Under the pieces are notes generated by a model. The model made no database searches and was not told the DNA's origin. It worked only from the letters and a program-made list of their open reading frames with translations. A stretch of DNA of 64,000 nt, from positions 45,363,620 to 45,427,619 of the forward strand of contig OY987265.1 of the NCBI GenBank assembly GCA_963920665.1, read 5' to 3'. Below, piece by piece: positions 34,101-47,494 of this stretch; position 1 is the first letter of the stretch; every line of letters starts with the position of its first letter. The translations under genes and the position numbers were made by a program. This DNA comes from Straminergon stramineum (taxonomy: Eukaryota > Streptophyta > Bryopsida > Hypnales > Calliergonaceae).

Positions 34101-35890
34101 TCACGTAGAGGGAGTTGAGGTTGAAGTATCCTCACTGTCTGATGTATGTGAATCGAACTCTACAGCACAATCATCTACAAACTCCAAAATGCGGGGATCT
34201 ACCAATTTGGCCCTAGAAGATGCCTTAGGGTATACGTCGACAAAATCCCTAGAAACTAACTCTATATACATAGGTAGTTGAAATGGTTTTGGGAGGCTAG
34301 GAAAAAATCCAAGATCTGCAAAGAATGGAACATGCTTGGAGTTCCTCATTTCTTGAGCTTTCTTGCAAAACCCAAAGAACAACACTTGAGATCACAAGTA
34401 CTGTAGATGAAACAAAGAGACCCGAAGATGGAGTTCAAAGAAAAAATTTACTTACTGAATCGTGATATTTTCACGACACATTGGACTGGTATGTCCTCGT
34501 TATCCAAATCAATTGAAGAAACAACAGGACATTGCTGTTTGGCCTCTATAACCACCAGTGTGCGCATGGTTGGAGCTATCAAAGCATCAGGGATAGCCTT
34601 ATCCTTCTCAAATGCCAACTCATAACGGCATGTATCAGAACAAGTCCAAATGCTTGAACTTGTAAACATCTAGTTCATAGATGAGAACATGACAATGAAC
34701 CAAAGTACTTTGCTCATTTCTATCAAAATCAAATTATTAAATAAGATAACTAACTTGTTGCAATTGTGCAGTCCATAACGACATACCTTGGTGTTGAACA
34801 TGCCTCCACAAGCATCTGCATGAACTGGTGGGCCTTTTCATGAGGTCTACGCCATGGTTTGGCGCCATTCATGGCGATATCATCTTTGTTACAGAAGTTT
34901 TTGAGGATCTCATCCTTGCCAACATTAACTCCAACTGCATCATGAGATGAAACGTCATGGAATGAAAATAAAGGTGCTCTTTTCATTGACGACTTCTTCA
35001 CCACTATAGAAATGGTAAATCGCATGGTCTACAAAACAAGTCATGTGAAACTCTAAACCTGTCAACCATCAAATTCAACATGAACATGCAAAAAAAGACA
35101 TGTAACTTACTATCATAGTTGGATTAGAAGGCGATGTCAAATGTAGCCGATTCATGCCCAACCAAAATTGACTTATCCTAAAATCGTACTCTTTTCAACA
35201 TTCGAGAAAGTGACTTTTGTGGGGCACACTAGAAGGGTACATGACAAGCAAAACCTCATTGTCATATAGGTACTCCAAGGGGAAGTCAAAGATGGAAAGC
35301 AACCAGTGCATGTGGAGTTCATTCCATTTTAGAATGGATCCAGGTAGAGCTGAAATGGTAGGCATATGGAGACCTTTTGGAACATCCACAATCATCAAGT
35401 CCCTTGCCAGTATTGTACGCAGGACACCATTGAAGGAGCGATCTCTATCACTAGAGTATTACAAAGGTCTGGAGTATGTAAGTCAGATAAATTGAACATG
35501 GTGTACTACTAAGATAGAGAGATATATAGGATGAATCATTAGAAACATAAACAATGACCTTAAAGAATTTCCAACCTATAATAAAGTGTATAATCCAACT
35601 ACTCATAAATACAAATTATATAACATTGTAATATGCAATGGAAAAAACTATACCATAGCCAAGAAAGTGAGAATGTTGTTGTAGGCCTTTGTTTTATTGT
35701 TCTTCCCTATAGACATAAGGGTTTTGAGTGACAAGTTTAAGATGCATTCGTTGATGTCAAATAGAAAATAAATGTTCTGAATTGTTAGCATTGAACCATG
35801 CAATAAGCGCTCTTGAGTGAGAGAGAAACTTGATGAAGTGGCTTTCATGTTGGCAACGGTTGTTGTAGGTTCAAATAACCTTGTCTCTGC
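34101..35890 (-). pseudogene. Degenerate gene resembling a beta-class (permuted) DNA N4/N6 methyltransferase
   Basis: Minus-strand exons in order are about 35460-35110, 35028-34755, 34669-34449 and 34385-34101. The first has IVDVPKG where motif IV (D/S-P-P-Y) would be, then YDNEVLLVMYPSS and DFRISQFWLGMNR, which fit motifs VI-VIII. The second ends KPWRRPHEKAHQFMQMLVEA..VVMDCTIAT, the layout of motif X followed by motif I (D-x-F-x-G-x-G). The third continues RYELAFEKDKAIPDALIAPT, like the segment after motif I. This order (IV before I) is that of beta-class methylases. A TGA interrupts the first exon near 35198, and key residues of IV and I are non-canonical, so activity is doubtful. Upstream minus-strand frames at 35648-36315 and 37890-38147 may be further exons. 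Confidence 0.4.
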
Positions 35891-37854
35891 CTTCCTCTTT
35901 GTCCCCTTTTTTTTTCCATCTCTTTTTCCTTTTCAACTAGGGTTGCTCACCTCTTCTTCTTCTTATCCTTGGTCTTCTTCTTTCCCTCCTCCATTTTATC
36001 AACCTTCCTCTTGTCGGAGGCCTCCCATTTCTTGATGATTTGAGCTCATGCCTTAGGATCTAGGCCAAAAAATTCATCAAATTCTAGTTCCACAACCATT
36101 GTATGTTTTCAGGTCTCGAAAAGAGTCTCCTCTTTAAGCGAAGTGATTCTGAAGTTACACTCTAGGTACCAAGGGCATGCTTGGAGATGAGAGCTAGTCC
36201 AATTCTTTAGTTGCATAGGAGATAACATGTAGTCAAGGGAGGAGTGATCCAACCAAGTAGTAAGAAACAGGGGGAAAATCTTCTTTCTCAATGGCCTTTT
36301 TGTTGTACAATTCAAATTTGAAGCACCTACACATAAGGAAATAATTGATAAGAAATAATTAGAAATGTAAAACTTCTTGTAAAGAAATAAAGAACAATTT
36401 TATGCCAACTTTCAAATTTTGAAGAAATCAAAGACTCTACAGTTTGTTTAGAATCTAACACTAACTAGATTAAATGCTATTGGAACCTCCAATCAATTAG
36501 TAAGTTAGACATTGTAGAATGACAATTGATGAATGAATAGTACTTACAGACACACTATCAACGTACTAGTGCATGAATAAATAAAATAAATTATAAGAAA
36601 ATGCATGATTGTTTCTCCAATGATGGCTTCTTGGGACCTAGAGATAATTCTTAATTATTGCATTATGCATACCTAGGTTGACCTAGTTGAATTTTGACAT
36701 CGTTGAACCTGAAAATTAGAAATGATGGTATAGAGTTCAAAGGAAAAAAAAAATGGAAACGGTATGCATGAGGGACCCCCAATATTCCTTTCTCAAGCTC
36801 GAGAGTATGTAATTGGTATCCAATGTTTGCTCAATTAAGCCTGAGACAGTGACCTATAGCAAAATCAAGAATAATACATACGTAACAGGACTAGATAAAG
36901 TGTCTTTGTATTTTTGAACCGCATTAACGTCTTGTCTTGAAAAAAAGACATCACTTCTTAATTTGAAATAGGTTCATAGAATTGAACACTAGTAATATAC
37001 ATTTAATTCCTTTCATTACAGATGCCAAACTTAGACACTATGGAAAAATGATTATATAGTTGTCAATAAGTTACCATGAATGTTTAAAATATGTGCAATA
37101 GTGGAGTTGGTGACATGAGAAGGAATAAAATGCTAAGAAAAGTTTGATAGAGCGTTGAAATTAATGTGATGTATCTGTATATCAAACGTTTGACTACAAA
37201 CATGGATCCTCTAAATTCCGTAAAAGAATCAGACTTCTTGAATGCATCAGCACCCTTAAAAATCCTTATGTAGGCGTCATCCTAGAGCTTCATTCGCCAC
37301 CCCTCCATATACTCAAGCAATGTTTGTGGCTCAAAAGAAATGGACATGTTGATACGAATATTATCCAATCGGATAATTGAATCAAACAACTTTGTAGTTG
37401 TCTCCTCATCTACAAATAAATATGTGTGGTCATTATTTCGATGAGTACTGAAGGAAATTCATTAACCAATAACAATAAATTAATCTAACATGCAAACATA
37501 AATAAGAGTGACCATGATCTTTATGTATGAAGAAACATACCCTAGGATACCAATATGCCTTTGTTAAAAACTAAAGAAGCTTTTCCTCATTGATAGGACG
37601 GGATGGAAACCGGCGGGCCTCTTGAGACGGACGGGATCCATTGATCCATCTTAGCCATTTGACCTTGAAAGTCAAGCTGACATTGGTAGTAGCTATCATC
37701 TGCAATTTGTTCAAAATCAACTCCGGCATGGAGTAGAGGCTCTAGTGCCTCTTGATCTGCATAAATAGAAGTGACAAGATTTTAGAACTATAAAAGATAA
37801 TCACGAAGACTCGAAGCCCCAAAATACCGTATAGCAAATTATACCTCTTCTAGG

Positions 37855-37942
37855 AATTCGAGACTGAATGCTGAATTCGAGACTGAATACTAGATTCGAG
37901 ACTGAATACTAGATTCGAGACTGAATACTAGATTCGAGACTG
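37855..37942. repeat. 19-bp minisatellite, about 4.5 copies
   Basis: The unit ATTCGAGACTGAATACTAG is repeated head to tail, the first copy reading ATGCTG instead of ATACTAG. It lies at the end of an 85-codon minus-strand open frame. The unit is not a multiple of three, so expansion would shift any reading frame across it. Confidence 0.9.
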
Positions 37943-38584
37943 CTACAATTTTAAAAAGCTTCTTATACAACTTCTCAATGGGTTTCTTAATGGCAGTCCT
38001 CATTGCTACCACTACACCTTCCTTTGTCATCTCATCATGTGGAATATCCTCGTTGAACTTTCGAACTGCACCGTTTACTAGAAGAACACCATCGTCATCA
38101 AATATTGTAGAACCCCACATGATCAAGCCAAAAATTATAGCAAACAATTTAGGCTAATAAATCATTATAAACATAATAAATAAAATTAATCTAGTATTCA
38201 TACCTTAAAGATGAACGAGGTGAAAACCTCTATTAAAGACATACTGTACCATGTCTTTTGTGTGCTAAGCGGACAAGTCTTTATTTTATTTAGTTTGATA
38301 GAACTTAAAAGATACTCATGAGTTGGACCCTTTAAAATACAACAAGTTGTTGTATTTTATTTTTTGTTGATGTCTCAAGGCATGAAAATAGGCATGCAAA
38401 TATGAATTTTAGATTCAACCATGCAAGTGTTAAGATCAACCCAAACGTTTTTGAAAGCTTAATTCTGGCCATCATTGTATTTAATAAGACTCATTCCTAA
38501 AAACTAACATATTAATTAAGAATGAAGTTCTAAGGGCTTTTCAACTATGTATAATATGCTCAAGGGCTCTTTATACATCCAAAA

Positions 38585-39120
38585 GTTGAAAATAAAATCA
38601 AAATTTTTGTTTCATTCAAAAAGATGAGTATAAAATATGTCCAATCATTACTTCATAATAGATGTATTACAAAAAATGAGGATATCCAATAACAATGTTG
38701 TATACATATTAAATCAAAATTCATGATTGTATGTAAGGTGCCAAAACTTTTAAAGAAAAAATATCCACAAATTAAATTTCATTAGGAAATCCATGTACAA
38801 GTCTCAAAAAAATTTGTGCAACATATGGACTTGAAATTTCACTCCATTGTGTAAAACTTAGTTGTCTATGTTAGGCTAAAAAAATGATCATTGCAATTTC
38901 ATTGGGAAAAAGAATTGGAAATAAAGTCAATTTTTTGTTTCATTCAAATATATAGGTACAAAATATGCTTAACCATTATTTTGTAATAGATGTCCTACAA
39001 TAAATTAGGATATCTAGTATCAATTTGGTGGATATATTCAATCAAAACTTATGACTGTATTTAAGGTGCTAAGGTTTTTTAATTAAAAAATGCCCACATT
39101 AAATTGTGCAATGAAAAATA
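38585..39120. repeat. Diverged tandem duplication, 328-bp period
   Basis: Blocks TTTGTTTCATTCAAA, TAATAGATGT, AGGATATC and AAGGTGC recur in the same order about 328 bp apart. There are two copies and no coding content. Confidence 0.6.
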
Positions 39121-39307
39121 CATATGTTACAAACTTCTCATGGCCTGTAACTTCAAATTACAAAGAACTCTTAAAACAAATACAAAATATACTTATTAAC
39201 AAAAATGCTTCTATAAGAAGCTCAAACCACCCAACCATAGAGAGAGATCAATCTCCAAAAAGAGAATCTCCGCACCTCCAAACTCTATCTTATATATTAA
39301 AGACATC

Positions 39308-39508
39308 ATTAAAGACTACTCACTAGAAGAAAACAACATTGATTTCAACAAAATTTCATTGACCCAAAATTCTGTTTTCTGCCAAAAAATGTAGAAACTG
39401 CGTTGCAGCCAATGCAGTTTTTGTATTTTTTGGCAGAAAATAGAATTTTATGTTAGCTGAATTCTATAGAAACCAATGTTGTTTTCTTTCAGTGAGTTGT
39501 CTTTAAGA
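39308..39508. repeat. Near-palindromic foldback element with about 100-bp arms
   Basis: The arms mirror each other from TTAAAGAC..CTCACT.GAAGAAAACAACATTG inward to TTTTCTGCCAAAAAAT and the centre GCAGCCAATGCAG. The terminus resembles that of the hairpin at 2905, suggesting one family. RNA from it would form one long hairpin. Confidence 0.8.
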
Positions 39509-39519
39509 TAGACTGTAGT

Positions 39520-42500
39520 ATAGAAATACTAGATTTAGTTTTCTTTTCAAATTTTTAGTAAAAATATATAGAAAAGTAGCATAAAAATAGGAAAATTAGA
39601 AGAAAAGACATGCCAAAACACTTTAAAGTAAAAAGTAGCGAAAAAACAAAATAAAAATAAAAATAGTTTTAAACTTTTTATAGTGTGAATAGAGTAGTGT
39701 GGATGAATGGGACACAAATTTGGATGAAAATCTGAAGTTGGATGAATGGGGTGCTAGGACCATCGTCTTGGCTTAAAAACTGAAAAAAAACTCCAATTTG
39801 AATTCAGTGTTTTCGGGTAGAATCACTCAAGTGTAGTATTTTTCGCAAAATTGTAATTCAAAATTCTTCTTTTTGCAAATATGTGCGTGTGATTTGTGTA
39901 TGTGTGTTCAATTTTGTAATTTTATGATTGTGTTTTCTTGTGATTTAGGTTTTGCGAGATGGCTAGATTTTAAACTCAAATTTCGGAGACGATTCCTTAC
40001 TTCAAAAATTCTAAGTCTAGTATTGTGTTGATCAGATTACCGAGAAGCGTAAATTGATTAGTCGGGAATTTGTAGAAGGGAGAGTTTACATTTTTGGCAC
40101 AGATACAGGCGCAGAGAGGTTGGGTCAAGCGTGAGAAGATGTGGAGATGCAAAATTTGTAAACTTTGGGAGATTATGATAGATTATAACACTAAATTGAT
40201 CAAGTGTCAAGAAATTGCAACCAATTGTGAAGACTTTCGAGGTTGAGAATTGAAGTTTGAAATTGAACCGGGAATTGGTGGTATATAGAGTGACTTAATA
40301 TTGACACTAGAGTGAGCCAAGATTGCCAAATTTGTGAGCAATCAAGTTTCTCCATCATCATATTGATAAATCAAATCAGAAATTGAAGGTAGTTTGTACA
40401 AATTTTTGAAATTAGGATTCAGAAACAAATTGTGGTCGTCTGCACAAGAGCCATGGTACCTCGTTGGTTACTTAATCAATTTTGGAATCTATTGGCATAT
40501 CAAAATTTTGCAATTTGTTTACGTCTGTTAGATTGAGTGATTATAATGTTTGTGCAAGACTGAATTGGGTCGAATTTGATGCGAAATTTGTGATCAAAAT
40601 TCCAAATAGAGGATGCTACAATCGCAGGCTGGTGGAAACTGTGAACTTTGAATTGCGATAACTTCTGATTTACAAGGAGATAGGATGCGTATCTTGTACC
40701 ATTAAAAAGACGAAGAGAAATCAATCGAAATGAGCGTTGAAATTTCTCAAATTAGAGAAAAAATTGCAAAAGTTATTAGACATTGAAGTTGCAGTCTGTG
40801 ATTAGGGATTTTGACAATGTGGAGGTCGCACGGCCATCAGGTCCGACGAGCGGCCATGCGTCTTGTAGTCTATAAAATCAATTTTATAGTGTTAAAATTG
40901 AAATTTTGAACTTGAAATTTTTATGGAATTTGTCTATTAGTATTTAAATACATATTTTGTATGTTCTAGGAACAACTTACCTTGTGGTTTTGGACTCGTT
41001 GTCATACGACTTGTTGTCCAAAAACCTAGAGAAAGAAAAAGCTTAAAGACCAAGAATCTGGTATGAATCTTAAATATTTCATACCTCTACATATTGGACT
41101 TGTTGACCATTGTGACGACAATGTTTAGGCAACTTGCATTTAGGTTCGAAAAGCTCATGGAGAGCAATTACTAAACTTGTTGACCCAAACATAAAAATGT
41201 TTAATTAACAAATTATTTGTACTACTTTAAAAGTATTATCTTGTATATATGATTAGGTCAAGAGCATGCATAAATATAAGGCTTGTTGACCAACCAATGT
41301 AGCTAACATTTTGAACTCATCAAGCTTAATTCACACATTTCTATTATAATTAAAATCTTTATTTTCATTAGTAAGAATATAATGTAAGTAATTATTAACA
41401 ATTATTAATCTATGGATGATCATAGCTTATAAGTTAAATAACAATCACACCTAATAAGAGGCTTTTTGAAAAAAGTTATTCCAAATTGTGTTTTTTTTCT
41501 TCTTTAAAGCCTTAGTATAATGATATAGATTATATTCTTTGAAATATAAAATATTCCTATGTTTGGGAATAAAAAAGGCCTTCAATTCTAACATGACAAA
41601 AAAAGATATCTCCTCGTGACTTTCTACAACATTTGTGATGAAAAAAAATTTCTCTTAATAATCTTTCTTAGAATTAAAACTATAACATCAAAACATTGAA
41701 GTTCAAAACAAAAAACTAACCTTCTTGTAACCTTAAAATCAAATCAAAATCATAATCATTTTAGTGAATGTGTGGGTAACAATTGTAGTCTTTTTTTAAT
41801 GCAAAAGATATGAAAAGTGAAGTTCTAATGGTTGCTTATTCATCACCAAAATGCTTTGTGTTGAAGAAAAATTTTAATGGAAAAAAATAGCTGGATAGTG
41901 TAATTTAAGGCAATCAAAAATAAAAGAAGCCAAGTCTTCCGAAAGTTTATAATGAACCATATTTTTATGCTTGGACTTGCAAAATTAATATACAACAATA
42001 TGAAAACTAAGAGATAAAGATTCAACATAATATAATAAACATTGAAAAACAACTTAACATTGCGAAGATTTAAAATTCATATAACATAGCCAACATAATT
42101 CAAATTTAATATAATATAACAAATAAAATCAACATAACATAGAAAATATTCAAAATCAACTTCAAAAATATGTTAGATTACTTACTATCATGTGACTCCT
42201 GTAGCTCATCGCAATCCAAATGCTCTTATAATCAAACTTTAAATTTTCTTAAATCACTTTAAATCTCCATATATGATGTTACTTTTCTAATCAAAGCTAA
42301 TTCAACTTTTGAGAATACATCATTTCTTAAGCTAGATATATAAGAACTAAATAATGAATCTTCTCGAATTATAAAAAGACATTGTAGCCTTAAATAATTT
42401 AAGAATTGTATGTTTACACCAATATTGATAATTTTAAATTTGCCCTCCACAATTTTGACTTGAGAAGCTTTGTAATTAAACTGATAGTCATAAAATCTTC

Positions 42501-44350
42501 TTCGCCTCAACTGTAATAGCATTTATCAACTTTCTATATTCATTAGTATGTTTAAGCAATGTTTTTGATTTATCATCTAATTCTTCTTCACATAATTAAC
42601 AAAAAAAACATTTTTTTTTCTCTATGAATTCAACCTATGTCATACTTGATAAATGTCAATAATAAGCTATTGATAATTTGATTGTTGATATGTTGACTGC
42701 ATGTATAATGTTTTTGTAGACATTTTCTATTGATAGGAATACCAACGTAATAATCATCGCACCAATTAAATTCGTTTGCAAAATTCTCTTTTGCCACATT
42801 CAATTTCCAAATATAATCATTTTGAAAAACATTATCAATGCTTTCTTCTTCGATTATTTTTTTTCTTGATATCATCTTTACACTTTTTTGTTTTTTACAA
42901 AATGATATCATGTTTACACTTTCCATCTTATTATAGAAAATACAACTATTTTTATAAATTAATATTTCATATATACTTCATTTTATTATTTGAAAAAAAC
43001 AAAAACTCAATTTGCCTAATCTAAACATTATTTCACTTATAATTAACAATTATGAAAAAATACTCAATTAAAATATAAATTTATAAATCAACCTTAACTT
43101 TGAATAATTGTCCATAGTATATAATGTAAAGGGGCCTGGTTTTAAGATTCAAATAAAAATCTATTATGCTCGATTACTCAATGCAATTGACTTTTATAAA
43201 TATGATTCAATGAAAAATATTTTATAGTGTAGTGTAATTCAATTACAACCATAAGCATTATTTTTTGTACCATTATTAGACAAAGTCCTATGACGTTATA
43301 AAATCAAGTCTTGTGCATAAATTTTTCAAAATTATTTTTTGTTCCTTTGAGTTGCCAATTTTGTATCCATTAGGATGAATTTTCTTGATATAAAATATTT
43401 TAATTATATTTTATTTGATTATAAGCTCATTTTTCTTAAAGGCCCTAAATTTAACGAAATTGATTGAAAAAGAAATGAATTGTAGATTAATGAGTTTGTG
43501 CGCATGCAAAAGTTATATACGGATGAAATCCTATCGAAAAAGTAGCTTTAGAAGATGAAAAGTATTTTGAAATTCATCCTTCGATATCTTTCACTTGAAA
43601 GACCCGATGGAGGTGAATTTTATGTTTTCGGAAATGGCATAACTTGCCTATGAGCATGGCGAATTTTTTAATTTCAAAAAAATTAATGTGAAAAAAAATG
43701 TTTTTTTGTAGTCTACGGATGAATTTGAAATTTGCTAATTTTGACATTTTGGAGGCCCTAAACTTCAAAATTGCATATCGTTTTCATACTTTGACCATTT
43801 AGGGTGTATGTTAGCATTTTAGAAATGTTGAGACAAACCTTCGAACATGGTGAACTCTTACAAACAGAGTGTTTTTTTTTTTCTTTGATTCTTACAAAAC
43901 ATACTTTCATAAGTCAACGTCATAAAGGTCATTAGCTCCACATGTATGTGTATGAAAAGAATATAATGTACAAATTTTAAATTTTATAGTCATTTTATGA
44001 ACATGCATTTTTAAAGTAATACAATAATTAAATGAAAATAAGCCATATTTATATAAAATCATGATTGCACTATAGTTTAGAGAATCAAATTAGTAAAATC
44101 ATAAGTTTTACATTCAAGTGTATGGACAAAAATGGAATAACAAGTATGTTTCTAAATCAAAGTGAAACTAATTCGGATTGGGCCATTTTGCAAGTACATG
44201 TAAGTGCTAATCGTTTCTATGTAGACTGACAAAATAATGAGCTGCTTTCGCTTGATCTTGCAATGTACACAGAAATGGTGCACCAATATTTGTCTTATGA
44301 AGCATGATAGGCACAACACCATCTTTTTTTTAAGTCAACCTGGAAATTGT
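39520..44350. other. AT-rich gene desert
   Basis: No convincing gene. Around 40655-40735 a phrase resembling ATAACTTCTGATT...CTTGTACCATTA recalls the 170-bp repeat at 46520. Otherwise there are only short frames and homopolymer-rich DNA. Confidence 0.5.
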
Positions 44351-44352
44351 CA

Positions 44353-46276
44353 CTATGTGTTTGCTAAAAAATCAGCAATTAAATGTTGATCGTCAAGATC
44401 ATCCTGTTTCCATTCATCATATTCGTAGCTTGGGCTAAGCCGTTCTTGCCTTAGACATACCACTGTACTTTGAAATGTGTAGTGCTCTCTCAAATGCTTC
44501 TTCATATGTTTCCTGCTCCATCCAAAAGATTGATGAGTTTCTGTGAGAGTACTTCGCATTTGTATTGTATTTTGACATACGTATGTCCCGTAAACAATTG
44601 TTTCAAAAATATTGAGCTGGTGTCTAAAATTTGCTAGCATGGTCTCAATAAAAATGCCTATAGCCTGTAGTTTTCTTTCAATGCCACGTATACTCAACAC
44701 TTTTTTTCCCTTACATAATTCTCGGCCTTCTGCAATGGTGTATGTTCGAATAGTGGCCTCCACCCTATTCACTTAAAATTGTGCCGTCTGATGAGCAGAA
44801 ATTCTACTTTCTCAATATTCCGATAATTTTTTAAGTTGCTCAAATCTAATTTGGATAGTCTGAATTGTCTTCGGCATGGCATTTTATGTTTGACTTTTCA
44901 AAATTGAGAGAATGTCGTGGACCAAGTTAGGATATACTTTCATCTATTCAAATACTAAGTGAAAGGTTGGCTTGAAACTAATAGTCCCTACACTTGAGTG
45001 CATAAACATTTCATATGTTTCATGTTGCCTAAAATGTTGATTTAGTCTCATGTTTTGTTGCATTTGAATAGCATTAAAACAAAATGAATTGAGCATGTCT
45101 TTGATGACTTCATAATCTAAAGCTCCATAATCAAAAGTGTTAGGAGTATTGTGTCGGTCTCAAGGCATGCTTGCAAAATATCGATTTATAAAATAATCAA
45201 TTTTAGGCTCCGCCACTAGAATCTTCTACTTCAATCCGAAACTTAAAACTCTCCAATCTTTCACTCCTAAATCATTTAATACGGTTGCTACAACATCAAC
45301 TGAAATGTTGACTTGGTTTGTAGAAAGGGTGTAGTCCTCTCCATTCAGTGTTAATACTAAGCTATGAAATTGTTGCAAATGTTTTACTATACGGTTTTTG
45401 AAGTCGGTTCTAGCATTGGTGGTGTGACCAGCATACATCTTGATTACAACGGGTCAGAGATCACATGTAGCCAATCTTTGAACTCATCAAGATCGTTTTC
45501 TGTGACTTGTTTATTGGCGGGATGTACAATAGATCCAATAAATTCAAGCAAATCCTTCACTAGCATCATGAAATTAGGCTTGTCCAAGTCAATATTATTC
45601 ATGTGTACAAGTAGGTCATTGAAACGATTATTAGGATCAACTGCAATCATTGGATAGAAATGCTCATTTGCTTATGCAATACGAAAAGGTTTAATAGGTT
45701 CTAGAAATAAGTTTAAACTATCTCAATTGGAATGCATGTTTGCAATGGTGGAAATTAGGTTTATATTGTAATATACAATCAATCTATAAAGATGAAGTGC
45801 TACATAAACGGCAATAAAATAGTCCCCCCATAATCCACCCTTTCTTATTGGCTTTCTCATTAATTACAAATAGCGTGCATAAGGCATTTGAAGTGTAAAA
45901 TTAGGGTGTAGAATCTTCACTCCATTCATATTATCAATCACTTCTTGTAATGCAATTCCCTCTAATTTAAATAATTTGACGATTACGCTATGTCGCTATC
46001 ACCTGCCACTAATATCAAATTGTCAGAATGCTTATACATTTTTTGTCTATCGTCTAGTGAAATACGACATGATTTAAGTCTTAAATAAGTGATGCAATCA
46101 AAAAAACAATCTCTAGGCTTATATGGATAATCTTTGACAATCCTAAATCCCAAACGTGAACGAAATAGACAATCAATTATATCTATATCTATATCTTCAA
46201 TAATTCTTTGAGTTTCTTCTATAGGGCAAGGACGATGAGAATTTAAAATGCGCTCGGCCTCTTGTGCAATCCACAT
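44353..46276 (-). pseudogene. Decayed ORF with an OTU-like cysteine protease domain
   Basis: Starting at 46276, the minus strand reads a near-continuous protein once stops and shifts are ignored. YKPRDCFFDCITYLR resembles the OTU catalytic Asp/Cys motif (D-G-x-C-L-F). After a frame change come KGGLWGDYFIAVYVALHLYR and NEHFYPMI, the usual OTU W-G...L-A and final His elements. A long C-terminal region (45438-44353) includes EPKIDYFINRYFASMP and SFGWSRKHMKKHLREHY and matches nothing I know. At least five in-frame stops and several frameshifts break it. OTU proteases are known transposon passengers, so a mobile origin is likely but not shown. Confidence 0.45.
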
Positions 46277-46519
46277 TTTGAAAAGATTTAAAATACAACA
46301 AATGAGAAAAAAACCACTCTAAACGAATATTAATATTTCAGATATATTACAAATATATAAATATATAATTATGTAAATGCCCAAACTGATAAGTGACATA
46401 AATGAAAGTACAAACATGTTTAAATACACATCTTTTAAGGTAAAAGATAAAATAAAAATATAAAGTAAAATAAAAGTATATTGAAAAAATATAAAATACA
46501 ACAATTTGCATTAATCATA

Positions 46520-47215
46520 TTTTTTGATTAATAGGAAGCCCATGAACCTGCGTACCACCAATAGAAAGTTTTTGGAAAATACCTTTGAATGAACTCTAAA
46601 TTGAATAAAATTGAATAAAAAATGAAAAATTGATAGATAAATGAAGTTCCCTTCGTAAATAAAATACAAGAGTTTTACAGAAATCATACCTTTTAATAGA
46701 CCCCAATTGTATGGGAATTGCATAAAAAAGAAAAAAGTTATAAAACAACAAAATCAAGTTCAAAGGTTAAAATGCAACCAACTTTCAAAAATTATAACTT
46801 CTGATTAAAACAAAGCCCATGAGCGAATCTCGTACCATTAGAGGGACCTTCAAATATCAGTCATGATGGACACAAATTTCATGCCAATTGATCCAAAAAT
46901 ACAAAAGTTATTAAACATAAAAACAAGCCCGAAGGTTAAAATACAACCAACTTTCAAAAATCATAACTTTTGATTGAAACAAAGCCCATGGGCGAATTTC
47001 GCACCATTAGAGGGACCCTACAAAATCAACCATGATGGACACAAATTTCATGTCAATTGATTCAAAAATGAAAAAGTTATTATACATCAAAACCAAGCTC
47101 GAAGCATAAAATACAACCAACTTTCAAAAATCATAACTTTTGATTGAAACAAAGCCTATGAGTGAATCTCGTACGATTAGAGGGACCTTCAAATATCAGT
47201 TAGGATGGTTTGAAT
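46520..47215. repeat. Satellite-like tandem repeat, about 170-bp unit, 3-4 copies
   Basis: The phrases AAAATACAACCAACTTTCAA, CATAACTTTTGATTGAAAC, AAAGCCCATG and CCATTAGAGGGACC recur at 169-170 bp spacing (starts near 46765, 46934 and 47104), with an older copy upstream. About 170 bp is a common nucleosome-scale satellite length. No coding function. Confidence 0.8.
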
Positions 47216-47494
47216 GGGGCTTTTATAAATTCATTGGTGTATTTTAATATTTACATCATTGATATAAAAACTTGAAAAAATCTCTATAAAAAATATTGAA
47301 TTTGTGAATCTATTTTTTTATCAACAAAAGGGTTAGTTTTAATAATGAATGCAATTAGACAATTGTTCCAGTTAGACTAAACCTTTCAAGGGAGTAGACG
47401 TAAATAAATCTATCCATTTTGTTACTATAATAATGAATGAAAAATGAAAAAAATTTATATGAGATTTGCAACATGGACCAAAAATAGATGTGCA

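Noticed and set aside
37855..37942. Possible CRISPR-like array
   Set aside because: The 19-bp units are contiguous with no spacers: a minisatellite in a eukaryotic genome.
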